64,000 nucleotides of DNA from Ignavibacteriota bacterium (GTDB taxonomy: Bacteria > Bacteroidota > Ignavibacteria > UBA10030): assembly GCA_003170475.1 (NCBI GenBank), contig PMZI01000062.1:19971-83970 (forward strand), written 5' to 3'. A program made the position numbers and the translations under genes. Positions 1 to 7,205 of this stretch are shown here, piece by piece (positions within the stretch are counted from its first letter, which is position 1; each line of letters begins with the position of its first letter). The notes under the pieces are model-generated. The model had not been told where the DNA came from and ran no database searches. It saw nothing but the letters and a program-made list of their open reading frames with translations.

Positions 1-43
1 TGGTCGTCTCAGGCTTTTCGACTTTCACGGTTTTCAGTTCCAT
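1..43 (-). CDS. Start of a minus-strand gene cut by the window edge; possibly adenosine-specific kinase family
   Basis: Only the first 14 codons are visible (MELKTVKVEKPETT). The ATG at 43-41 is preceded on the minus strand by AGAAGGA at good distance and by a promoter-like pair at 84-112, so this is a genuine gene start. The short N-terminus resembles the opening of the small adenosine-specific kinase family (PF04008), whose members often begin with a MEL-VVKVEKPE-type stretch. Fourteen residues cannot settle this, so the family name is a guess; the existence of the gene is well supported. Confidence 0.5.
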   Translation of the reverse strand, partial: MELKTVKVEKPETT

Positions 44-83
44 GGCGTTCCTTCTTCAGTCGGTGTGTGCGGTTCCACTCTCA

Positions 84-112
84 ATCTTACTAGCTTTCTT
101 TGAAGGAATCAA
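84..112 (-). promoter_or_regulatory. Sigma70-type promoter for the left-edge gene
   Basis: Read on the minus strand: TTGATT (112-107), a 17-base spacer, TAAGAT (89-84). It lies about 40 bases upstream of the ATG at 43. Confidence 0.5.
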
Positions 113-139
113 CATGCTTCCCGATCAACCGGGAGCATG
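113..139. terminator. Inverted repeat after sixA, possible terminator
   Basis: CATGCTTCCCG pairs with CGGGAGCATG across a short loop (one bulge). It lies just past the sixA stop and next to the -35 of the following gene. There is no long T-run, so a factor-dependent end or an operator is also possible. Confidence 0.4.
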
Positions 140-152
140 CCGGATGCGGCGG

Positions 153-635
153 TCACATGTTCAGCATCTGTTCCGCGTGTACGAGCCATTGAAGAAAAGC
201 CCTGTTGTATTCCGGGGGCCCAACGGTACTGAGGCAAGCAAGACTGCAGGGTTTCATCATCACCCTGCTGCGCTCGTCTCCTGAGAGAAGCGCGGAGATG
301 GTAGCGCTCAGATGAGGTTCGTGTCCGATGAGGAGCACGGTTTCTTTGTTCAGTTCCGAGAGCTCGCGAACGATGTGCCTCGGGTCGCTCGAGGAAGTAA
401 GGTGCTCTGTGGTGCTCAAGGGGACGGCCTCGATTCCACGAAGAACGGCTGCAGCGGTTTGTCGAGCTCGGAGCAACGGGCTGCACAGGACATAATCAAT
501 GCTTGTGTTGCCGGCTCGCAGGAATTGCCCGACGGCAGTCGCCTGCTGTAAGCCAAAATCGCTCAACGGTCGGTCGCTGTCGTGAACCCGTGTATCTCGA
601 ATCGCATCTCCGTGACGCAGAAAATAGAGAATCAT
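153..635 (-). CDS. sixA: Phosphohistidine phosphatase, SixA family
   Basis: A 160-residue protein of the histidine-phosphatase (phosphoglycerate mutase-like) superfamily. The RHG catalytic motif is at residues 7-9 (LRHGDA), the second-half LIGHEP motif carries the second catalytic His, and the length matches SixA, which removes phosphate from phosphohistidine, classically on HPt domains. I chose the ATG at 635 because it has GAGG four bases upstream and puts RHG at the usual position; an upstream in-frame ATG at 668 would add 11 unconserved residues. It is the last gene of a minus-strand block that begins with two response-regulator proteins, so a role in quenching a phosphorelay is plausible but inferred. 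Confidence 0.85.
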   Translation of the reverse strand: MILYFLRHGDAIRDTRVHDSDRPLSDFGLQQATAVGQFLRAGNTSIDYVLCSPLLRARQTAAAVLRGIEAVPLSTTEHLTSSSDPRHIVRELSELNKETVLLIGHEPHLSATISALLSGDERSRVMMKPCSLACLSTVGPPEYNRAFLQWLVHAEQMLNM

Positions 636-695
636 GGTGCCTCGGTGACCGAGTGGTAAGGCCATCATCCATCAGCAATGGAGCGATCGGTCCTG

Positions 696-2075
696 TCAGT
701 CTTTGGTGAGATCGAATTGCTGGATTTTGGTGTAGAGGGTCTTCAGACTAATATCGAGGATCTTCGCAGCGACATTCTTGTTCCAACTGACGGACTTGAG
801 AACGCCGGCAATGTGGGCTTTCTCGATGTCGACCATTCTTGCTGCGCTGCCGATGCGAACGGCCCCTGGATCGCCCGATGCAATGGAGTCGAAGGTGGCA
901 CGCGTCCCGATCGGAAGAGCGAGGTCATCCACCCGGATCTCCTCGTCGAGCGAAAGAATGGCGGCTCGTTCCACAACGTTTTCCAGCTCTCGCACATTTC
1001 CCGGCCAATCGTACTTCATCAGCACTTCCATGGCCCGATCTTCCATCTTTTTCGGCTCTCTCAGGGGGAATCGCTTCTTCAGGAAGTAGTCCACCAGGAG
1101 AGGGATATCATCTTTGCGATCGCGGAGCGGCGGAAGGCTCAACGTGATGACATTCAATCGGTACAACAGATCCTCGCGAAATCGACCGGTGCCGACTTCC
1201 TGACGAAGGTCCTTGTTTGTTGCTGAAATAATCCGCACGTCCGATTTGAAATTCTTGTTGCCGCCGACGCGTCGATATTCCCCCGTCTGAAGAAACCGCA
1301 GCAGTTTCGGCTGGATCATCAACGAGATCTCTGCCACTTCGTCAAGGAACAGCGTGCCGCCGTTCGCGATTTCCACTAATCCTTGCTTGGTGACGATCGC
1401 ATCGGTGAATGCTCCTTTCTCGTGGCCGAACAACTCGCTCTCGATCAACGTCTCAGGAATGGACGAACAGTTCAATGCCATGAACGGTAGATCGGCCCGG
1501 AGACTGTTCGTATGAAGGAAATTCGCGATCAATTCCTTGCCTGTTCCGCTTGCACCCTGGATGAGAACCGTGGAGTCGGTCGGTGCAACGCGCGAAGCCA
1601 GATTGAGCAGATCAAGAAATACTTTGCTGTTGCTGACGATTTGGGAAGAGAACGTATGCCGCTCGAGCTCGGACTTCAGCGCTTTGTTCTGTATGATCAG
1701 CTGTTTGCGCTCCATCGCGCGGTCAATGATCGCGAGGAGTTCCTCTGCGGAGTAGGGCTTGGTCACGTAGTGAAACGCGCCCAGCTGCATACACTCTACC
1801 GCCATCCGCACATCACTGACACCGGTGAGCATGATGACCTGCGTGTCGAGGTAGTGATCTTTGATGAACCGCAACACTTCAATGCCGTCGACGCGGGGCA
1901 TCTTCACATCAAGAAGAACCAAATCGAAGGGAAGTGATTGGATAAGATTGATAGCAGCGATACCGTCACTGGCGGTCTGAACGTAGTAGCCGACTTGTTC
2001 CAGCAGGCCTTTGAGAGCCTGGAGGAGAGCAGCTTCATCGTCGACGGCTAGTATGGAAACTGGAGCTTTTGGCAT
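696..2075 (-). CDS. Sigma54-dependent response regulator (NtrC/AtoC type)
   Basis: 459 residues in the standard three-domain order. The receiver (about 5-120) has the phospho-acceptor Asp56 in LVLLDVKMP. The AAA+ sigma54-interaction domain (about 145-375) has Walker A GASGTGKE, the loop motif GAFTDA (a common variant of GAFTGA), Walker B GTLFLDE and the arginine finger region. The C-terminal Fis-type helix-turn-helix ends in AAKILDISLKTLYTKI. It should open promoters with RpoN when phosphorylated. It lies 21 bases downstream of the RR-kinase fusion, its likely signalling partner. Target promoters are not evident in this window. Confidence 0.93.
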   Translation of the reverse strand: MPKAPVSILAVDDEAALLQALKGLLEQVGYYVQTASDGIAAINLIQSLPFDLVLLDVKMPRVDGIEVLRFIKDHYLDTQVIMLTGVSDVRMAVECMQLGAFHYVTKPYSAEELLAIIDRAMERKQLIIQNKALKSELERHTFSSQIVSNSKVFLDLLNLASRVAPTDSTVLIQGASGTGKELIANFLHTNSLRADLPFMALNCSSIPETLIESELFGHEKGAFTDAIVTKQGLVEIANGGTLFLDEVAEISLMIQPKLLRFLQTGEYRRVGGNKNFKSDVRIISATNKDLRQEVGTGRFREDLLYRLNVITLSLPPLRDRKDDIPLLVDYFLKKRFPLREPKKMEDRAMEVLMKYDWPGNVRELENVVERAAILSLDEEIRVDDLALPIGTRATFDSIASGDPGAVRIGSAARMVDIEKAHIAGVLKSVSWNKNVAAKILDISLKTLYTKIQQFDLTKD

Positions 2076-2096
2076 AGTCTCATGAGAAAGTTATTG

Positions 2097-3197
2097 TCAC
2101 CGGATCGGCAATACGAAAGAGAATGTTGTCCCCTTGCCGAATTCCGATTCGGCCCAGATCTTGCCGTTGTGAGCTTCAATGATTCGTTGGCAAATAATCA
2201 GGCCAAGGTTTGTCCGCTGATCGTTCCCCTCACCTGAGGCATTTCTATATCGGTCGAAGAGCAATGCGAGATCGTCCGAGGTGAGGCCCGGTCCACTGTT
2301 GAAAATGGAGACCATCACATAGTCCGATGGCTGCTGTCCCTCCTCCATGACCATGGCAACCTTGCGGACGTGGATGACGACTGCTCCTTGTGCAGGTGTA
2401 AGACGCACCGCTGTGCTCAGGATATTCTGGAGGACCTGTTGGATTTTTTGACGATCAAATTCGAGTGTCGGAAGGTCTGCTTCCGGATGAATATCCAGTG
2501 CGATCTTGTTGGATTGGAGAGGGACGCGAAATTCCTGCGCGACTTCCTGGACGAGGTCTGCAACGTTGCTGATCCCCTTGTTCAGGCGAACGCGTCCCGC
2601 CTCAAGCTTCGTCAGGTCCATCATGTCCGTCAGGAGGCTGATCACGCGGTCGATGGAACTGGTCATGTAGCCCAGGAGTTCTTTCTGATGCTCGCTCACC
2701 GTTCCAGCCATTCCCTTCACGAGATAACCGATACTTTGGCGAAGCCCTGAAATAGGGTTATGAAGGTCGTAAAGGAGTCTCGCCGTATGTTCTGCCTGCA
2801 ACTGGCGAATTCGCTCTTCGGCATCTCGTTTTCGAATCAACGTCCGAAGTTGGGGAACCAGTTGATCGAGGTCAATCGGCTTAGCGAGATACTCTTTTGC
2901 CCCCAGTTTCATAGCTTCCACAGCCATGCTGACGTCGCTCATCGCAGTCATCATCACGATGTCGGTTGCCGTTGAGTTCTTCTTGATGAATCGAAGAACT
3001 TCGAGGCCGTTCACTCCAGGCATCTTAATGTCCAACAGCGCGATATCGAAATCGTGGGCTTGAACCAGTTTGATTGCCTCAAGACCATTGCTGGCCTGCT
3101 CAACCGTGAAGCCTTCATCTCCTAACCATGCCGCGATCGTGGCTCTGAGCCCGTCCTCATCTTCTGCAATCAATACTCGTATCTTGTCTTGGTTCAT
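2097..3197 (-). CDS. Response-regulator receiver fused to a histidine-kinase core with degenerate ATP-binding boxes
   Basis: About 366 residues. The N-terminal receiver has phospho-acceptor Asp56 ([10 protein letters not shown]) and the conserved K in YLAKPID. A short linker leads to a DHp-like helix with His146 in [10 protein letters not shown], then a HATPase_c domain to the end. There is no membrane segment, so it is cytoplasmic. The ATP-binding boxes are unusual: the N-box reads [11 protein letters not shown] (the Mg-coordinating Asn is Thr), the G1 box reads NSGPGL rather than DxGxGI, and G2 is TNLGL rather than GxGLGL. Kinase activity may be weak or lost. The ATG at 3197 is preferred over an in-frame TTG at 3206. 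It is the first gene of the block and has its own strong promoter. Confidence 0.88.
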   Translation of the reverse strand: MNQDKIRVLIAEDEDGLRATIAAWLGDEGFTVEQASNGLEAIKLVQAHDFDIALLDIKMPGVNGLEVLRFIKKNSTATDIVMMTAMSDVSMAVEAMKLGAKEYLAKPIDLDQLVPQLRTLIRKRDAEERIRQLQAEHTARLLYDLHNPISGLRQSIGYLVKGMAGTVSEHQKELLGYMTSSIDRVISLLTDMMDLTKLEAGRVRLNKGISNVADLVQEVAQEFRVPLQSNKIALDIHPEADLPTLEFDRQKIQQVLQNILSTAVRLTPAQGAVVIHVRKVAMVMEEGQQPSDYVMVSIFNSGPGLTSDDLALLFDRYRNASGEGNDQRTNLGLIICQRIIEAHNGKIWAESEFGKGTTFSFVLPIR

Positions 3198-3338
3198 CTG
3201 CTTCAACGGTTACGTACTGTGTAAGAGCGCCCAATGCCCCCCTGAAGGCTCTTGTTGAGGACTTCCGAGGGAAGCCAGGACGGCTGAATCGGGGAACAGC
3301 AGCATGAGGCCGAGCATATCGACTGGAAAGCTTGCGGG

Positions 3339-3367
3339 ATAATAACGAGATTCGCAAGAAAAGTCAA
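3339..3367 (-). promoter_or_regulatory. Strong sigma70-type promoter of the signalling block
   Basis: On the minus strand: TTGACT (3367-3362), exactly 17 bases, TATTAT (3344-3339). It lies about 140 bases upstream of the RR-kinase start and is one of the best promoter matches in the window. The 390-base spacer 3198-3596 holds this promoter, a weaker plus-strand one and no ORF I believe. Confidence 0.7.
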
Positions 3368-3393
3368 TCTGCGCCGTCACACGTTTGCCCTGG

Positions 3394-3422
3394 TTGAATT
3401 TCAGCGAAGGCTACACTACATT
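3394..3422 (+). promoter_or_regulatory. Possible promoter for the adenosine deaminase unit
   Basis: TTGAAT (3394-3399), 17 bases, TACATT (3417-3422), back-to-back with the minus-strand promoter at 3339-3367. The leader to the ATG at 3597 would be about 170 bases. A TTGACA at 3555-3560 has no good -10 partner. Confidence 0.4.
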
Positions 3423-3596
3423 GTTCAGAAAGCATCTCGGATTCGTCATGCGATCCAACGTTGAGATCGATTCTTTTCAGCATCAAATCGCTGGTGATTT
3501 CCGTTGTCAATCGAAACGCGCGGGGCAAAGTCTGCTCAACAGCACGCGAGGCGATTGACAAATCCGCAGATATCCGTTCTTCAGAAAGAGGATAGT

Positions 3597-4688
3597 ATGA
3601 CCTATAGCAAAGAACTCTTGCGTTTACTCCCCAAAGTGCTCCTGCATGACCATCTCGACGGCGGCGTCCGCCCACAGACTGTTATCGAGTTGGCCAAAGA
3701 CTGCGGCTACAAAAAGTTGCCGACGACAGACCCCGGTGAGCTCGCGGAATGGTTTCATCGCGGGGCAACGCGCGGAAGCCTGCCACTGTTCCTGGAAGGA
3801 TTTGAGCACACCTGTGCTGTCATGCAGACCGAAGAAGGGTTGGAACGCGTGGCCTACGAGATGATGGAGGACATGAAGAAGGACGGTGTCGTGTATGTCG
3901 AGACGAGATTTGCTCCGAGTTTCCATTCAGACAAGGGCCTGCATCATGAAACGGTGGTGCGCTCGGTCTTGCGAGGGCTGGAACGCGGCAAGAACGACTT
4001 CGGCGTCCAGTACGGGGTGATCGTTTGTGCGATGCGCAGCATGAGGCCGTATATTTCCGAAGAGATTGCAGAACTCGCCGTGGATTTTCGTGATCACGGT
4101 GTTGTGGGATTTGACCTTGCGGGGGAAGAAGGCGGGTATCCTCCCAAAAAGCATGTCGAGGCTTTCCACTACATTCAGAGAGAAAACTTCAATATTACGA
4201 TCCACGCCGGAGAGGCGTTTGGCGTCGAATCCATCTGGCAGGCTATTCAGTGGTGTGGCGCTCATAGGATTGGTCATGCGACCAGGCTCGTCGAGGACAT
4301 GAAAGTGAAAGATGGGGAAGTGCTGAACATGGGGACGCTTGCCCAATATGTGCTTGACAAGAGACTGCCGCTCGAAATCTGCCTGACAAGCAACGTGCAC
4401 ACCGGTGCCGTGAAAAGCATGAAAGATCATCCGTTTGGAATTTACTATCGCTATCGTTTCCGCGTCACCCTCAACACCGACGATCGGTTGATGAGCAATA
4501 TTACGCTCACCGACGAATATCAGACGGCGGCGGAAGCTTTCAACCTGGACATCGACGATCTCGAAAAGCTCTCCATCAATGCGATGAAAAGTGCTTTCAT
4601 GCCGTATAAGAAGCGCATTCCGTTCATCTATAACGTCATCAAACCCGGGTTCGCAGTCGCGCGCGAGAAGCTGAAGCAAGGCGGCTGA
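3597..4688 (+). CDS. add: Adenosine deaminase family protein
   Basis: 363 residues with the metal-dependent deaminase pattern of the Add family: the HDHLDG metal-binding motif near the N-terminus, the HAGEA motif with metal His and catalytic Glu, HRIGHATR with the catalytic His, and NTDD near the C-terminus. It should hydrolyse adenosine to inosine in the cytoplasm (purine salvage); related adenine or futalosine-type deaminases share these motifs, so the exact substrate is not certain. The start at 3597 has AGAGGA just upstream; an in-frame start at 3504 would add 31 poorly conserved residues. Followed after 14 bases by an MBL-fold gene. Confidence 0.88.
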   Translation: MTYSKELLRLLPKVLLHDHLDGGVRPQTVIELAKDCGYKKLPTTDPGELAEWFHRGATRGSLPLFLEGFEHTCAVMQTEEGLERVAYEMMEDMKKDGVVYVETRFAPSFHSDKGLHHETVVRSVLRGLERGKNDFGVQYGVIVCAMRSMRPYISEEIAELAVDFRDHGVVGFDLAGEEGGYPPKKHVEAFHYIQRENFNITIHAGEAFGVESIWQAIQWCGAHRIGHATRLVEDMKVKDGEVLNMGTLAQYVLDKRLPLEICLTSNVHTGAVKSMKDHPFGIYYRYRFRVTLNTDDRLMSNITLTDEYQTAAEAFNLDIDDLEKLSINAMKSAFMPYKKRIPFIYNVIKPGFAVAREKLKQGG

Positions 4689-4702
4689 AGAAAGGATCAT
4701 CC

Positions 4703-5425
4703 ATGAGCACAATCGGCAGAAGCTTCCGATGGAGTTTGAGTGCTCTGTTCTGTTGTTCGCTTCTGTATCTGGTGCCACCGACGCAACAGAAAGGAGTCCT
4801 TGTGAACCATCAGCATATTCACTGGCTTGGGCATGCATCGTTTCGCATCGAGGACGGTGCAACGCAAATCTATGTCGATCCGTGGAAGCTGCCGCCGAAT
4901 TGCCCCAAGGCGGACGTGATCTTCATTACGCACGCTCACTATGATCACTTCTCCAAAGAAGATATTGCCAAGATCGCCAAGGAAGGGACGGCATTTTTCG
5001 CTCCCAAGGATGTTGCCTGCCAAATCAAAGGAACCGTCATCGCCGTGACGCCGGGAGAGAATTACAACCTCGGAGAACTGAAAGTGAAGACGATTCCGGC
5101 CTACAATATCGACAAGCAATTTCATCCGAAGGAGAATCACTGGGTCGGCTACGTCATTACGCTCTCCACGGGGCAGCGGATCTATCACAGCGGGGATTCT
5201 GATTTCACGCCCGAGATGAGGGCCGTTGTTACCGATATCGCTCTCCTGCCGATCGGAGGGACCTACACCATGACGGCGAAAGAAGCCGCGCAAGCCGCGA
5301 ATGCGTTCAAACCTCAGGCCGTGATTCCGATCCACTGGGGGGATATCGTCGGCACACAGAAGGATGCCGACGAATTCAAGAAACTGTTCACCGGCAAGAC
5401 GATTGTCAAATCTCCCGAACGGTGA
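4703..5425 (+). CDS. Metallo-beta-lactamase-fold hydrolase (PF13483-like)
   Basis: The core contains the LGHASF start strand, HAHYDH metal motif, a later HSGDSD segment and PIHWGD at the end, as in UlaG/UPF0173-like metal-dependent hydrolases; substrate unknown. Two starts are credible. The ATG at 4703 (AAAGGA upstream) gives 240 residues with a hydrophobic N-terminus like a secretion signal. The GTG at 4802, with a stronger AAAGGAG six bases away, starts directly before the conserved strand and would give a cytoplasmic 207-residue form. Follows adenosine deaminase and precedes a lipoprotein by three bases, so the three probably share a transcript. Confidence 0.85.
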   Translation: MSTIGRSFRWSLSALFCCSLLYLVPPTQQKGVLVNHQHIHWLGHASFRIEDGATQIYVDPWKLPPNCPKADVIFITHAHYDHFSKEDIAKIAKEGTAFFAPKDVACQIKGTVIAVTPGENYNLGELKVKTIPAYNIDKQFHPKENHWVGYVITLSTGQRIYHSGDSDFTPEMRAVVTDIALLPIGGTYTMTAKEAAQAANAFKPQAVIPIHWGDIVGTQKDADEFKKLFTGKTIVKSPER

Positions 5426-5428
5426 CGC

Positions 5429-5923
5429 GTGAAATTGTGGTTGATCTGTGCGGGGATCGCGCTGGCTGCATCTTCATGCACCTCGTCTTATCCGTACCTC
5501 GTCGCGACCGATAACTGCAACTGTGAGCGGTTTACGTACAGGGACATGAGAGGGAGATTCGAGATTGATATCTCCGCTCGCTACGAGATCAAAGACAAGG
5601 TCACGTCGACGATCGAATTGGTGTTCCGCAACAAAAGCCGCGAAGTGCTGAGCCTCCAGCAGGCGTATATCAAGGGGACCTCTTCGAACATCCAGTACCC
5701 CTTCAATGATCGCTTCCAACCAATGCCGTTCGTGCACATTGAGCCGGGTGGCAGCTACTCTATGACTCTGACGGGGAGCGATGCGCGGATTTCGGACGAT
5801 CCCTGGCTGAAGATCGCGGGGGAGAAGGTGGTTTTGGAAATTCGTGGTCTGTCGCTTGGAGGGAAAACGGTTTTGCCGATTCAACTGACGCTCGTTCCCT
5901 ACAATCCAAAGATCTCTTCGTAA
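5429..5923 (+). CDS. Small lipoprotein of unknown function
   Basis: 164 residues starting at a GTG, three bases after the MBL stop. The N-terminus is a lipoprotein signal with lipobox LAASSC, so Cys17 would be lipidated. The mature part looks like a single beta-sandwich domain (alternating hydrophobic strands, e.g. STIELVFRNK and VVLEIRGLSLGG), without Cys beyond the N-terminal region and without catalytic motifs I recognise. Probably periplasm-facing and anchored in a membrane. The gene overlaps nothing and is convergent with hflX, 16 bases away. Confidence 0.75.
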   Translation: MKLWLICAGIALAASSCTSSYPYLVATDNCNCERFTYRDMRGRFEIDISARYEIKDKVTSTIELVFRNKSREVLSLQQAYIKGTSSNIQYPFNDRFQPMPFVHIEPGGSYSMTLTGSDARISDDPWLKIAGEKVVLEIRGLSLGGKTVLPIQLTLVPYNPKISS

Positions 5924-5939
5924 GCGCCTTCCATGGCGG

Positions 5940-7205
5940 CTATTTTGGGTGAATCAGACTCTCCACCCTCTCTCTATCTTTCCGCCGGATGCGCATCCGG
6001 AGAACAACTTCCTCGTCCTCGTAAATCCGTTCAAGAACCTCGCCGGCGCTGTGGAGCTGAGAGATCAGTTTCTGCTGGTCCTGCCGCACCCTGATGGTCT
6101 CTTCAACAAACTCCTTTTTCAGAAGCAACAGCACCTCATCCTTCAAGCCAAGGATATTGATTCCGCGCATCGCCGAGATGAACACTCTGTGAGGATATTC
6201 GTCTGCCAGCGTCTGGAGAATGGTGCGGTCGTTCAGCAGATCAATCTTATTGAACACCATCAACGTGGGTTTGTCATCTGCCCCGAGTTCTGTCAGCGTT
6301 TCTTTGACGACCTTGATTTGTTCTTCGAACGTCGGGCTTGAAACATCGACCACATGCAGAAGAAGGTCCGCTTCGGTCACTTCTTCCAGCGTGCTCTTGA
6401 ACGAAGCAACCAGATGATGGGGAAGCTTGCGAATGAATCCAACGGTGTCCGTCATCAGCATTTGAACGGAGGGCGTGAGAGGAACCAGGCGGGTCGTGGG
6501 ATCGAGGGTGGCGAACAACCTGTTCTCGACGAACACGTCCGAGCCGGAGAGAAGATTCAAGAGCGTGGACTTGCCGGTGTTTGTGTAGCCTACCAGAGCG
6601 GCGCGCGTGTGGTGAAGCCGTCCCTTTCGCTGCGTCGATCGCTGTTGCGAAATGCGCTCAAGCTTTTCCTTCAAGATACTGATCCTCGACCGAATCATCC
6701 GTCGGTCGGTTTCGATCTGCGTTTCGCCGGGGCCTTTTGTGCCGATACCTCCGAATTGCTTTGAGAGGTGGGTCCACTGGCGTGTGAGGCGGGGGAGCAT
6801 GTATTGGAGCTGAGCCAGCTCGACCTGAGTCTTGGCTTCGTTCGACTTCGCCCTCGAGGCGAAGATGTCAAGAATCAACCCGCTCCTGTCGATAACTTTG
6901 CATTCAAGGATCCGCTCAAGATTGCGAACCTGCACCGCGCTCAAATCATCGTCGAAGATAACCATGGGAATCGTCTGTTCCAGGATGAGCTTGTGAATTT
7001 CTTCGACTTTGCCCTTGCCAATAAATGTCGCGGAGTCTATTCGATCCCGATCCTGGCTCATGCGCGCGACCACATCAGCTCCGGCGGTGTCAGCAAGAAG
7101 AGCCAGTTCGTTGAGGTATTCCTCGGTCTCGACTCGGCCTACCGCGCGTGTGGAAACCCCCACGATGATGCAACGCTCTTTGTCCATTCCTTCCAGTTCA
7201 ATCAT
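5940..7205 (-). CDS. hflX: GTPase HflX
   Basis: 421 residues from the ATG at 7205. The N-terminal HflX-specific domain with the conserved GTKGPGETQIETDRR segment precedes a GTPase domain with G1 GYTNTGKST (about residues 206-214), G3 DTVGFI and G4 NKID. HflX binds the 50S subunit and splits or rescues stalled ribosomes, notably in heat stress. The start is chosen because the upstream gene's TGA overlaps it (ATGA), an arrangement that suggests translational coupling; the longer in-frame ORF lies inside that gene. The functional link to the upstream BatA-like gene is not obvious. Confidence 0.95.
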   Translation of the reverse strand: MIELEGMDKERCIIVGVSTRAVGRVETEEYLNELALLADTAGADVVARMSQDRDRIDSATFIGKGKVEEIHKLILEQTIPMVIFDDDLSAVQVRNLERILECKVIDRSGLILDIFASRAKSNEAKTQVELAQLQYMLPRLTRQWTHLSKQFGGIGTKGPGETQIETDRRMIRSRISILKEKLERISQQRSTQRKGRLHHTRAALVGYTNTGKSTLLNLLSGSDVFVENRLFATLDPTTRLVPLTPSVQMLMTDTVGFIRKLPHHLVASFKSTLEEVTEADLLLHVVDVSSPTFEEQIKVVKETLTELGADDKPTLMVFNKIDLLNDRTILQTLADEYPHRVFISAMRGINILGLKDEVLLLLKKEFVEETIRVRQDQQKLISQLHSAGEVLERIYEDEEVVLRMRIRRKDRERVESLIHPK

